Shown piece by piece: positions 8,171 to 14,047 of a DNA stretch of 21,320 nt; the stretch's first letter is position 1, and every line of letters starts with the position of its first letter. The notes beneath the pieces were generated by a model, which was given only the letters and a program-made list of their open reading frames with translations, was not told the DNA's origin and did no database searches. The stretch is from positions 1-21,320 of the IMG/VR virus record IMGVR_UViG_3300032291_001980. One strand, given 5' to 3'. Source of the stretch: a virus. The position numbers and the translations under genes are program-made.

Positions 8171-8343
8171 TGAAAATACTAAGAGACATGGTTGAACAAC
8201 TCTGGACACTACTGGGCATGTTTATTGCTTGGGTAGTACTCGATGGGTCAGCCAAACAAGTAGTCGGTGTTGCCATTTTTGCAACCCTATTCTTTTGGGC
8301 TGTTACATACCCAATCAGAAACCCTATGGACAAGGACGAATAA
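8170..8343 (+). CDS. Small two-helix membrane protein (holin candidate)
   Basis: A 57-aa protein with ATG overlapping the upstream TAA (TAATG). Two hydrophobic segments, LWTLLGMFIAWVVL (about 11-24) and VVGVAIFATLFFWAVTY (about 31-47), are joined by a short DGSAKQ turn; the C-terminus is charged (MDKDE). Size, two membrane helices and position two genes before the endolysin fit a class II-like holin or accessory holin. The next start overlaps its TAA by one base. Three neighbouring small membrane genes compete for the holin role. Confidence 0.65.
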   Translation: MKILRDMVEQLWTLLGMFIAWVVLDGSAKQVVGVAIFATLFFWAVTYPIRNPMDKDE

Positions 8344-8585
8344 TGGATACATTTAAGAATGTAATGATGAGAATCTTTGCTGTGATTGCAGCAGAGTCTC
8401 TCGGTGTTATTGGTGCTGGCTCTTTGGTAGGTATCGAAGTATGGCAGGCAGCAACACTTGCTGGTGCGCTTGGCGCAGCACGAGTGCTTGAAGCACTAGC
8501 CCGTTTCTACCTAGCAGACGGAAGCCTTACATCAGAAGAAATCAACGCAGCCTTTGCTAAGGTTGACAAGAAAGCAAGTGAATAA
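8343..8585 (+). CDS. Putative holin
   Basis: An 80-aa protein with its start at the TAATG overlap (8343); an in-frame GTG-type extension to 8229 overlaps the previous gene and is not supported. The hydrophobic part runs over about residues 8-45 (IFAVIAAESLGVIGAGSLVGIEVW, then ATLAGALGAARVLEAL). The C-terminus, ADGSLTSEEINAAFAKVDKK, is a charged tail of a kind seen in actinophage holin-type proteins. It lies directly before the endolysin and overlaps it by one base, so it should be co-translated with it. Role: timed membrane permeabilisation for endolysin release, inferred. Confidence 0.68.
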   Translation: MDTFKNVMMRIFAVIAAESLGVIGAGSLVGIEVWQAATLAGALGAARVLEALARFYLADGSLTSEEINAAFAKVDKKASE

Positions 8586-9097
8586 TGGGACAACGCATGG
8601 ACTTTATCGCCACTGCTCGTGGTGAGATGGGCTACATTGAAGGCCCAAAGGACAACGAGACCAAGTATGGAGCCTTTACTAAGGCTAACTTCCTGCCTTG
8701 GTGTGGCTCATTCGTCAACTGGTGTGCTAATGAAGTGGGTCTAAAGATCCCTAACTGCGTATCAACAGTTGTTGGCGCTAAAGCATTTGAAAAGAAGGGT
8801 CAATGGGAAAAGGCTAGCGATACTGCACAGCCACTTCCAGGAGACATCGTATTCTTTGACTTCCCTAACGATGGTGTAGATCGCATCTCACATATTGGTA
8901 TCGTAGTCAAGGACAACGGAGACGGAACAGTTACCTGCATCGAAGGCAATACTGCCCCAGATAAGAAGGGCGACCAGCGCAACGGTGGTCAGGTCTGCCT
9001 CAAGGTACGCGCCTTTAAGAAGAAGAATGGTTCTAAGTTACGCAAGTCACAAGCAGTAACAGTGGTTGGCTTCGGCAAGCCAGTGTTCAAGTCCTAA
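8585..9097 (+). CDS. CHAP-domain endolysin (peptidoglycan amidase/endopeptidase)
   Basis: A 170-aa protein with an ATG in a TAATG overlap. It is a single CHAP/NlpC-P60-type cysteine peptidase: catalytic Cys40 in LPWCGSFVNWC, a PLPGDIVFFDF strand (about 83-93), His103 in ISHIGIV, and an acidic/Asn third residue region CIEGNT (about 118-123). The family cuts peptide cross-links or the amide bond in peptidoglycan. No separate wall-binding domain is present beyond a basic C-terminus (RAFKKKNGSKLRK), which may hold it to the wall. It sits in a holin-endolysin cassette. Confident as lysis enzyme; the precise bond cut is not readable. Confidence 0.87.
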   Translation: MGQRMDFIATARGEMGYIEGPKDNETKYGAFTKANFLPWCGSFVNWCANEVGLKIPNCVSTVVGAKAFEKKGQWEKASDTAQPLPGDIVFFDFPNDGVDRISHIGIVVKDNGDGTVTCIEGNTAPDKKGDQRNGGQVCLKVRAFKKKNGSKLRKSQAVTVVGFGKPVFKS

Positions 9098-9106
9098 GGA
9101 GAAACA

Positions 9107-9301
9107 ATGAATACAGATAAACTAATTGCAATAGCAACAACCTACGCTCGTGCAGCAGTGCCATCAGTGGTGGCGCTTTATGCAGCAGGTGTGACTGACC
9201 CTAAGACATTGGCTTACGCATTTGCCTCTGCCTTCATAGCACCCCTCTGGAAGGCTTTAGACCCTAAGGCTAAGGAATTTGGGCGCGGAAGCAAGGCTTA
9301 A
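9107..9301 (+). CDS. Small membrane-associated protein, lysis cassette
   Basis: A 64-aa protein with a strong AAGGAG ribosome-binding site 5 nt before the ATG. It has two weakly hydrophobic helices (LIAIATTYARAAVPSVVALYAAG and TLAYAFASAFIAPLWKAL) and a basic end (KAKEFGRGSKA). Similar short proteins follow endolysins in actinophages and are usually called holin-like or hypothetical. It is the last gene of the rightward structural-lysis block, followed by the terminator. Confidence 0.65.
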   Translation: MNTDKLIAIATTYARAAVPSVVALYAAGVTDPKTLAYAFASAFIAPLWKALDPKAKEFGRGSKA

Positions 9302-9345
9302 ACAGCCCTTTTAAGACCCCTAGCAGCCCCGTAGAGACAAGGAAA

Positions 9346-9387
9346 CCCCCTACCTAAGTAGAAATACTCAGGATAGGGGGCTTTTTT
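9346..9387 (+). terminator. Rho-independent terminator of the tail-lysis operon
   Basis: Long hairpin: CCCCCTA and CCTAAGTA pair across a GAAA loop (9361-9364) with TACTCAGG and TAGGGGG, with one mismatch and one bulged A, followed by CTTTTTT. The hairpin sits between convergent genes, so it may also stop the leftward operon (only three T on that side). Confidence 0.9.
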
Positions 9388-9392
9388 GTCTT

Positions 9393-9569
9393 TTACCCAC
9401 CCGTAGAGTAAAAGCCAGTTCCCTTGAACTGCACAGCAGGTGCTGAATAGACCCTTGATGAGGTCATTCCACACTGCGGACAGTTGATCTCAGTCTCGCG
9501 CTCGCGGTAGGAGCGGATCGTTTCAAATAGGTGTTCGCATTTATTACACTTGTACTCGTAGGTAGGCAC
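9393..9569 (-). CDS. FmdB-type zinc-ribbon protein
   Basis: A 58-aa protein read from GTG at 9569, with GGGAG about 7 nt upstream; a longer frame to 9608 overlaps the upstream gene and is not supported. Text: VPTYEYKCNKCEHLFE, INCPQCG, and a C-terminal FKGTGFYSTGG. This is the FmdB regulatory-protein zinc ribbon (Cys8, 11, 30, 33; conserved FKG-x-GFY end). Such proteins occur widely in bacteria and actinophages; the role is unclear, possibly nucleic-acid or protein binding. It is the last of four overlapping leftward genes and ends next to the terminator. Confidence 0.82.
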   Translation of the reverse strand: MPTYEYKCNKCEHLFETIRSYRERETEINCPQCGMTSSRVYSAPAVQFKGTGFYSTGG

Positions 9570-9571
9570 GG

Positions 9572-9697
9572 TTATCTCCCTGGAGGGAAGCAGTAGCAAT
9601 CCCAACATTGATATTCATCGCCGTCTACGATAGTAAAAGCATCTTCTTCGCTATTGATTACTTTGTCGCACAACTGACATTTCTCGTATTCAACCAT
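9572..9697 (-). CDS. 41-aa Cys-rich zinc-ribbon microprotein
   Basis: ATG at 9697 overlaps the TAA of the upstream gene (TAATG), and its own TAA lies two bases before the next GTG. The sequence MVEYEKCQLCDKVINSEED .. YQCWDCYCFPPGR has CxxC pairs at residues 7-10 and 31-34 (plus Cys36), as in a zinc ribbon or small treble-clef. Tight coupling on both sides supports translation. No function can be named. Confidence 0.62.
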   Translation of the reverse strand: MVEYEKCQLCDKVINSEEDAFTIVDGDEYQCWDCYCFPPGR

Positions 9698-9807
9698 TAG
9701 TGAGGCTCCCAACATGATAGGCATTGTTTACAGTAACTGGTCTCGTCACAGATATCACAGGTAGTGTGATCTGTCCAAGTATCGCATAATTCGCACGGCA
9801 TTTTCAT
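9697..9807 (-). CDS. 36-aa Cys-rich microprotein
   Basis: ATG at 9807 in an ATGA overlap with the upstream stop; TAA at 9699-9697 overlaps the next ATG. Seven Cys in 36 residues are arranged CELC, CDIC, CKQC-x2-C, which would make a compact zinc cluster. Second ATG at 9801 is an alternative start. Supported by the overlaps and Cys spacing; function unknown. Confidence 0.58.
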   Translation of the reverse strand: MKMPCELCDTWTDHTTCDICDETSYCKQCLSCWEPH

Positions 9808-9980
9808 TTGGTCATGTCCCTTGCGTAAGAAGTTAGGTGGATAAACCCACACTGATTACAAACGTATGGGTGTTGGTTGAGCCACTTGTGTTTCTTCAAG
9901 AAAGACTTAGCGTGGGACTTGCAAGCCCAGCGCCTTTTAGTGGCACATACTTCGGGTGATGTTTTTAGTTTAGTTGTCAT
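9804..9980 (-). CDS. 58-aa basic zinc-ribbon protein, first gene of leftward operon
   Basis: ATG at 9980 lies six bases after a good extended -10 element, so the mRNA is probably leaderless. Sequence: VCATKRRWACKSHAKSFLKKHKW, then YVCNQCGFIHL; Cys12/20 and Cys41/44 could bind zinc, and the central part is strongly basic (RNA- or DNA-binding is possible). Its TGA overlaps the next ATG (ATGA). No named family recognised. Confidence 0.62.
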   Translation of the reverse strand: MTTKLKTSPEVCATKRRWACKSHAKSFLKKHKWLNQHPYVCNQCGFIHLTSYARDMTK

Positions 9981-9986
9981 GCGCCG

Positions 9987-9995
9987 ATCATAACA
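9987..9995 (-). promoter_or_regulatory. Leftward extended -10 promoter (leaderless)
   Basis: On the minus strand the sequence TGTTATGAT (TGn plus TATGAT) ends six bases before the ATG at 9980, placing the transcription start at or next to the ATG. There is no clear -35. The divergent promoter at 10193-10201 shows the same TGTTAnnnT pattern and the same six-base spacing. Confidence 0.65.
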
Positions 9996-10121
9996 CAGGT
10001 GTATAGTCCGATGTGCGGTGAAAGCCGTGGGGCGGAAACTTCAAATGATGGATGACGGCAAATGCCTGAATACAGCATCGCTCCCCTGAACCACCAAATT
10101 TTTTTTGGGGGGTAGGGGGGC

Positions 10122-10159
10122 GTTTCTTAAAATCCGGATTCAGGCAGGTTTTAAGAAAC
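10122..10159. repeat. 11-bp perfect inverted repeat (operator or hairpin)
   Basis: Left arm GTTTCTTAAAA (10122-10132) and right arm TTTTAAGAAAC (10149-10159) are exact reverse complements around a 16-base spacer. No T-run follows in either direction, so it is not a standard terminator. It lies about 35 bp before the rightward promoter, a likely place for a regulator site. Confidence 0.7.
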
Positions 10160-10192
10160 CCGTGTCGTCGGGTCTCCCCCTAGTCTGGGGTG

Positions 10193-10201
10193 TGTTACAC
10201 T
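10193..10201 (+). promoter_or_regulatory. Rightward extended -10 promoter (leaderless) for the replication operon
   Basis: TGTTACACT (TGn plus TACACT) ends six bases before the ATG at 10208. No ribosome-binding site lies between, which fits a leaderless transcript as is common in actinobacteria. It matches the opposing promoter at 9987-9995 in sequence and spacing. Confidence 0.65.
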
Positions 10202-10207
10202 CTACCT

Positions 10208-10948
10208 ATGAACTCATTACCTGAACATATCTCTTACTCGTCCCTATCTACTTATCAAGAGTGCGGTTGGAAGTATTATCTAACCAAAGTCGAAAAGCAC
10301 TCAGAGGGTCATGCCGTCTGGTTCACTGGCGGTTCTGCCGTCCACAAGGCTACCGAAGTCTATGACCTAGAAGGTGGCGATCTCGAAACCATCTGGAACA
10401 ATGTCTGGTTCCAACAAGTCAAAGAAGATGAAGAAGCCAACGGCGACATGAGCGAGTGGCAGTTTGCCAAGCGTGAAGATATGTCGTGGTGGTATGGCGA
10501 AGGCATCTGGATGCTTGAGCGTTGGATTAAGTTCCGCAACTCTGGCTGGTCTATTTATAAAGATTTTATCGAAAAGGAATATGAAATTCCTATCGAAGAT
10601 ACCGTAGTCAAGATGGCTATTGACCGTGTAATGGTTGACTTTGAGGGCAACTTAGTCCTGCTTGATATCAAGACAGGTGCTTCTAGTCAGCGACACCCAC
10701 TACAATTAGCCGTCTATGCTTGGGCTTTGAAGAAGCACGGCGTGATCGTAGATCGTGCTGGCTTCTGGGATGCGCGTACAGGACATGTAACTCAGTGGAG
10801 TCTAGATAACCTACATGAAGATCGCATTGAAGATATACTCAATACCTTCGATAAGGCGCGCAAGGAAACTATCTTCTTGCCTAACCTTAATAATTGTGGC
10901 AGATGTGGTGTAATATCCCACTGCAAGTTTTTAACCACACAACGATAG
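10208..10948 (+). CDS. Cas4/RecB-like PD-(D/E)XK exonuclease with Fe-S cluster cysteines
   Basis: A 246-aa protein from ATG 10208; an in-frame GTG at 10190 would place the start inside the promoter. Domains in order: SYSSLSTYQECGWKYYL at the N-terminus, GSAVHKATE (about 42-50), the nuclease core AIDRVM (Asp139) and LVLLDIKTG (Asp153, Lys155), then LQLAVYAW. Cys19 plus three C-terminal cysteines (230, 233, 239) give the one-plus-three arrangement that holds a 4Fe-4S cluster in Cas4 and AddB nucleases. Role: processing of DNA ends in phage recombination or replication. First gene of the rightward replication operon; no cas1/cas2 genes nearby, so not CRISPR adaptation here. Confidence 0.88.
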   Translation: MNSLPEHISYSSLSTYQECGWKYYLTKVEKHSEGHAVWFTGGSAVHKATEVYDLEGGDLETIWNNVWFQQVKEDEEANGDMSEWQFAKREDMSWWYGEGIWMLERWIKFRNSGWSIYKDFIEKEYEIPIEDTVVKMAIDRVMVDFEGNLVLLDIKTGASSQRHPLQLAVYAWALKKHGVIVDRAGFWDARTGHVTQWSLDNLHEDRIEDILNTFDKARKETIFLPNLNNCGRCGVISHCKFLTTQR

Positions 10949-10957
10949 GAGAAACAA

Positions 10958-11386
10958 ATGACTGGTAACTTCCAAGTCAGCAGTAAACTACCCGATGGTC
11001 GTATCTTCGTGGTAGCCTCAGAGACCTATGCTGGTTTCTGTGAAGCACTAGAGAGTGCTGTAGGCATCGAGGAGTCGCAAGACCTCTTGAAGGAAATGGC
11101 ACAGTCTCTAATAGGAGCACCTTCAAACGGTGTTCAGGCAGTACAAAATATCCGAGAAGGGCTTGGAGCAAGCATCATCCACACAGCACATCCAGTGACT
11201 GGTGGAGCGAGTAACACTGGTGCGCCAACTTCACGATCCTGCTCACACGGTGTAATGTCTAAGCGCACTGGCGCTGGAGCAAAAGGCCCATGGAAGGCAT
11301 TTATGTGTCCTTCACCTAAGGGAACTCCAGATCAGTGTGAGCCTGTATGGGTTCGCCGTAATGATGCAGAGTGGGCTTCTTTCTAA
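10958..11386 (+). CDS. Protein with C-terminal Cys/His zinc-ribbon-like motif, possible ssDNA-binding
   Basis: A 142-aa protein with a GGAGAAACA ribosome-binding site. The N-terminal half (about 1-70) is mixed alpha/beta (GRIFVVASETYAGFCEAL). After a loose Gly/Thr linker the C-terminus has SCSHGVMSKRTG, KGPWKAFMCPSP, DQCEPVWVRR, giving Cys-His and two further Cys as possible zinc ligands. Proteins with this ending often stand beside the Cas4-like nuclease in actinophages, and a single-strand DNA role has been proposed for similar genes; here it is inference only. Confidence 0.65.
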   Translation: MTGNFQVSSKLPDGRIFVVASETYAGFCEALESAVGIEESQDLLKEMAQSLIGAPSNGVQAVQNIREGLGASIIHTAHPVTGGASNTGAPTSRSCSHGVMSKRTGAGAKGPWKAFMCPSPKGTPDQCEPVWVRRNDAEWASF

Positions 11387-11458
11387 ATGGGAGCAGCCCT
11401 TACAGGGCTATTCGTAGCACTAGCGATCATAATCGTATTGGAGATGCATAGAAGATGA
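11387..11458 (+). CDS. 23-aa single-pass membrane microprotein
   Basis: ATG directly after the previous TAA; stop TGA overlaps the next ATG (ATGA). The product MGAALTGLFVALAIIIVL plus EMHRR is one hydrophobic helix with a positive C-terminus. Coupling on both sides and the fill of the gap suggest it is translated. Function unknown. Confidence 0.5.
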   Translation: MGAALTGLFVALAIIIVLEMHRR

Positions 11459-12243
11459 GAACTCTAGCCCGTGCAGTAGGCAGTGTAGATATTGGTGGCG
11501 AACCTTTGCCGTCAGTATTCCGCACTTTCGATGCTAACAAGGTCGTTATTCGGCGATCTGAAATATCGATGATTGCAGGAACTCCAGGCGCAGGTAAATC
11601 TACGCTGGCACTTGCGATTGCTTTACGGGCTAAAGTTCCAACTCTGTATATCTCAGCCGACACAAACGCCCACACAATGGCTATGCGTCTGCTATCAATG
11701 ATAATCAACAAGCCTCAAAGTGAAGCAGAGATGCTTTTAGTTGATGATGTTGAGAACTCAAGAAAAATCATAAATAATTCTTCGGGTCATATCTTTTGGT
11801 CATTTGAGTCAGCACCAACGCTGTCCGATCTTGACCAAGAGGTAGAAGCATTCGAAGAATTGTGGGGGTGTGCGCCGACTCTCATTGTTGTTGATAACCT
11901 TATGGATATCGCCAATGATGGAGGGGAAGAGTTTGCTGCTATGCGTTCCACAATTAAAGAGTTGAAATATCTCGCAAGAGATACCAACGCTGCTGTATTG
12001 TTACTGCACCACACCAAAGAGTCGTATCTGGGGAATCCGTGCCAACCACGTTCTGCTTTGCAGGGCATGGTCGCGCAGTTGCCTGCTCTTATCTGTACTG
12101 TCGGATCTAATGCTCCTGGTTTTATCGCCGTAGCACCAGTGAAGAACAGATACGGTAAGGCAGATCCAACAGGGGATACGGCTTTTTGGTTGCAGTTCAA
12201 TCCAGAAATGATGGATGTTTCAGATATACCTGAGAGGGTATGA
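11455..12243 (+). CDS. DnaB/RecA-fold replicative helicase-like ATPase
   Basis: A 262-aa protein. Walker A GTPGAGKST is at residues 42-50, a TLYISADTN strand follows, Walker B is TLIVVDNLMDI (about 141-151), and a VLLLHHTKE motif comes next, followed by a Gln-containing sensor region. This is the RecA-like C-terminal domain of DnaB-type helicases without the usual N-terminal primase-binding domain (full DnaB is about 450 aa), a form common in small actinophage replication modules. It should unwind DNA or act as a recombination ATPase. It sits before the primase genes in the same operon. Confidence 0.82.
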   Translation: MRTLARAVGSVDIGGEPLPSVFRTFDANKVVIRRSEISMIAGTPGAGKSTLALAIALRAKVPTLYISADTNAHTMAMRLLSMIINKPQSEAEMLLVDDVENSRKIINNSSGHIFWSFESAPTLSDLDQEVEAFEELWGCAPTLIVVDNLMDIANDGGEEFAAMRSTIKELKYLARDTNAAVLLLHHTKESYLGNPCQPRSALQGMVAQLPALICTVGSNAPGFIAVAPVKNRYGKADPTGDTAFWLQFNPEMMDVSDIPERV

Positions 12244-12443
12244 TGAAAGACATCAATGACCTATACCCAGATTATACAAGGGCGATGGATATCCGTGGTG
12301 AACCCACCACGGTATGCATCTGTGGATGTTTCGTTTGGAATCTAAAGGTATCGTTCGATGAGGATGGTACTATCGGAATGTATTTCAGAGATATGGAGTG
12401 TGTTGACTGTGGAACACGGGCAACCGCACCGATTGAGGAGTAA
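12240..12443 (+). CDS. 67-aa zinc-ribbon protein
   Basis: Start ATG in an ATGA overlap with the helicase gene (a second ATG follows at once). Cys pairs CICGC (about 26-30) and CVDC (about 54-57) frame a beta-strand middle (FVWNLKVSFDEDGTIGMYF), typical of a rubredoxin-like zinc ribbon. The protein is otherwise acidic. Role unknown; several like it occur in this window. Confidence 0.68.
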   Translation: MMKDINDLYPDYTRAMDIRGEPTTVCICGCFVWNLKVSFDEDGTIGMYFRDMECVDCGTRATAPIEE

Positions 12444-12445
12444 AA

Positions 12446-12871
12446 ATGAAACGACTGAAAATATACGCTTGGCTAATGTCTGTTGTAGTCTTTGTGGGAA
12501 CCTTGCCTCACGCTGTGGGTGCGATACTTACCAAGACTCATACACGGACTATAGAGATGGTTCCACCATGCGAACCGAGCATTTCTTATATGAAGAAGAT
12601 AGCAAAACAGGTAGCGAGAGGGAAAGTTCTTGCTACATACCGAAGCAACTATGAGTGGAAAGCACTTCACAAGTTATGGGATCGAGAGTCTCGTTGGGAT
12701 TACACGGCAAATAACCCACGATCTAGCGCATACGGCATTCCCCAGATGCTGACAATGCCTGAGGACACTCCCCAGACTAAGCAAATTGATTTAGGATTGA
12801 AATATATTAAACATCGCTACGGTAGCCCATCAAGGGCGCTGGCGTTCCATAATGCAAATGGGTGGTACTAA
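12446..12871 (+). CDS. Secreted lytic transglycosylase-like protein
   Basis: A 141-aa protein. The N-terminus has a signal peptide: basic KRLKIYAW, hydrophobic LMSVVVFVGTL, then AVGA as a likely cleavage site near residue 26. The C-terminal half is a transglycosylase/aggregation-promoting-factor type domain: LWDRESRWDY (Glu81 as catalytic acid), NPRSSAYGIPQM, IDLGLKYIKHRYGS and a terminal ALAFHNANGWY. The family cuts the glycan chain of peptidoglycan. It sits within the replication operon, away from the lysis cassette, and would be exported by the host. It may loosen the wall locally or act in superinfection control; not seen directly. Confidence 0.78.
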   Translation: MKRLKIYAWLMSVVVFVGTLPHAVGAILTKTHTRTIEMVPPCEPSISYMKKIAKQVARGKVLATYRSNYEWKALHKLWDRESRWDYTANNPRSSAYGIPQMLTMPEDTPQTKQIDLGLKYIKHRYGSPSRALAFHNANGWY

Positions 12872-13213
12872 TTGTCTAATGCAGCAAAAGCCAAAGGCTC
12901 TAAAGCCGAACGCGATGTAGTCACTTATCTAATTGAGAACGGATTCCCGTACGCCGAAAGGCGTTTAGCAGGGGCGCAAGAAGATAAGGGCGACATCGCT
13001 GGAGTCAATGGTGTCTGCATAGAAGTTAAAGATCACGCCAAGATGGTTCTATCTGGTTGGATTGAAGAGATGATACTAGAGACTAAGCATGCAAAGGCTT
13101 GGACTGGTGTTGTTATTCATAAACGAAAAGGTAAAGGCTCGCCTGCCGATTGGTATGCTAGTATGCCTGTATCAGTCTGGTTAGAACTATTAAAGAAGGC
13201 TATTGATAAATGA
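12872..13213 (+). CDS. PD-(D/E)XK Holliday-junction-resolvase-like nuclease
   Basis: A 113-aa protein with a TTG start right after the previous TAA. N-terminal KGSKAERDVVTYLIENGF contains the conserved Glu of archaeal Hjc-like nucleases; DKGDIAGVNGVCIEVKDH supplies Asp, Glu and Lys of the active site (about residues 41-53). The C-terminus is short and amphipathic. Likely resolves branched DNA in phage recombination or before packaging. It overlaps the next gene by four bases (ATGA). Confidence 0.78.
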   Translation: MSNAAKAKGSKAERDVVTYLIENGFPYAERRLAGAQEDKGDIAGVNGVCIEVKDHAKMVLSGWIEEMILETKHAKAWTGVVIHKRKGKGSPADWYASMPVSVWLELLKKAIDK

Positions 13214-13590
13214 AGTATGACAAGCCAAGCATGACGGCGGTTCTCGAGTACTACGGTGCTCGGGTTCCGACCCGTCGTGGTTGGTTCTCTATGAAGTGTC
13301 CATTCCATGATGATAGCCATGCATCTGCATCTGCTAACACTGACGATGGAGCCTTCTGTTGCCACGCTTGCCAGATGAAAGGCGACGGGTATGCTATTAT
13401 TATGAACAAAGAGGGAGTCGAATTCCGTGAAGCAATCAGCATCGCACAGAGAATACTTGACGCGCGCGGCGAAGTACTACCACAGCGCTCTACACGAAGC
13501 GGAGGATTACCTCGCAGAACGGGGAATAACTCTGGAGCAAGCCCAGAAAGTTCGCTTGGGCGTCGTGCTCGAGCCACTAACGGGTCATGA
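13210..13590 (+). CDS. DNA primase N-terminal part (CHC2 zinc-binding domain)
   Basis: A 126-aa protein. Zinc-binding domain of DnaG primases: SMKCPFHDDSHASA, then FCCHACQMKGDG; ligands Cys30, His33, Cys51, Cys54. FREAISIAQRIL follows, then a basic Ser/Gly/Arg tail of low complexity to residue 126. The last 164 bases overlap the catalytic gene (13427-14047) in another frame. This split, with a zinc-domain gene ending in a basic tail, may give two interacting subunits, or a ribosomal frameshift could join them. Confidence 0.85.
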   Translation: MKYDKPSMTAVLEYYGARVPTRRGWFSMKCPFHDDSHASASANTDDGAFCCHACQMKGDGYAIIMNKEGVEFREAISIAQRILDARGEVLPQRSTRSGGLPRRTGNNSGASPESSLGRRARATNGS

Positions 13591-14047
13591 AGCCTATACG
13601 AATCGCTTGGCGATTCCGTATATTACGCGTTCGGGGGTGGTTGACCTTAGATTCAGGTCAATGGACTTATCCGAACCAAAGTACATGGGTCTATCGGGTG
13701 CTACCACGCATCTCTATAATGTCAGTGCCTTCTTCAAAGCATCGTCATATATATGTATATGCGAAGGCGAAATTGATACGATCACACTCGATGTCACTTG
13801 CGGTATACCTGCGGTGGGAGTCCCAGGAGTCAACAACTGGAAGAAGCACTACTCAAGGCTCCTAGCCGACTTTGATAAGGTATTCTTATTCGCAGACGGT
13901 GATAACGCTGGAACAGAGTTTGGTAAGTCTCTTTCTAGAGAACTACCTAATCTTACTGTAGTACAGATGCCTGAGGGAGAAGATGTTAATTCTATGTACC
14001 GCACACATGGTGCGGATTACTTTAGAACTAAGATAGAAGGTGCATAA
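13427..14047 (+). CDS. DNA primase catalytic part (TOPRIM domain)
   Basis: A 206-aa protein with a GTG start and GAGGGAG about 9 nt upstream. The start region (AAKYYHSALHEAEDYLAERGI) continues the usual DnaG sequence after the zinc domain. Core motifs are IPYITRSGVVDLRFRS, the TOPRIM Glu motif CEGEIDT (about 112-118), GIPAVGVPG and the metal-binding FADGDNAG (about 155-162). It makes RNA primers with the zinc-domain protein. It is shifted +1 relative to the 13210 frame. The helicase-interaction domain of full DnaG is missing. Confidence 0.87.
   Translation: MKQSASHREYLTRAAKYYHSALHEAEDYLAERGITLEQAQKVRLGVVLEPLTGHEAYTNRLAIPYITRSGVVDLRFRSMDLSEPKYMGLSGATTHLYNVSAFFKASSYICICEGEIDTITLDVTCGIPAVGVPGVNNWKKHYSRLLADFDKVFLFADGDNAGTEFGKSLSRELPNLTVVQMPEGEDVNSMYRTHGADYFRTKIEGA

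Larger units (their letters stand above)
9981..10207. other. Divergent intergenic region
   Basis: 227 bases without a gene between the leftward zinc-ribbon operon and the rightward replication operon. It holds one promoter at each edge, a T8-G6-TA-G6 tract (10099-10120), an 11-bp inverted repeat (10122-10159), and a distant 8-bp inverted pair GCCTGAAT / ATTCAGGC (about 10064-10071 and 10138-10145). It could hold an operator, a replication origin or a packaging-related site; the sequence alone does not decide. Confidence 0.6.

Noticed and set aside
8229-8342. N-terminal extension of the holin-like gene to 8229
   Set aside because: It would overlap the preceding 57-aa membrane gene almost entirely; the TAATG start at 8343 fits the pattern of all neighbours.
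10208-10948. CRISPR-Cas adaptation module
   Set aside because: The Cas4-like gene is alone: no cas1, cas2 or repeat-spacer array is visible anywhere in the window.
13427-13590. Sequencing error as the cause of the primase frame break
   Set aside because: Both frames have their own plausible start or end: the downstream gene has a GAGGGAG site and GTG start, and the upstream one ends in a basic tail. A genuine split is more likely, though an indel is not excluded without reads.
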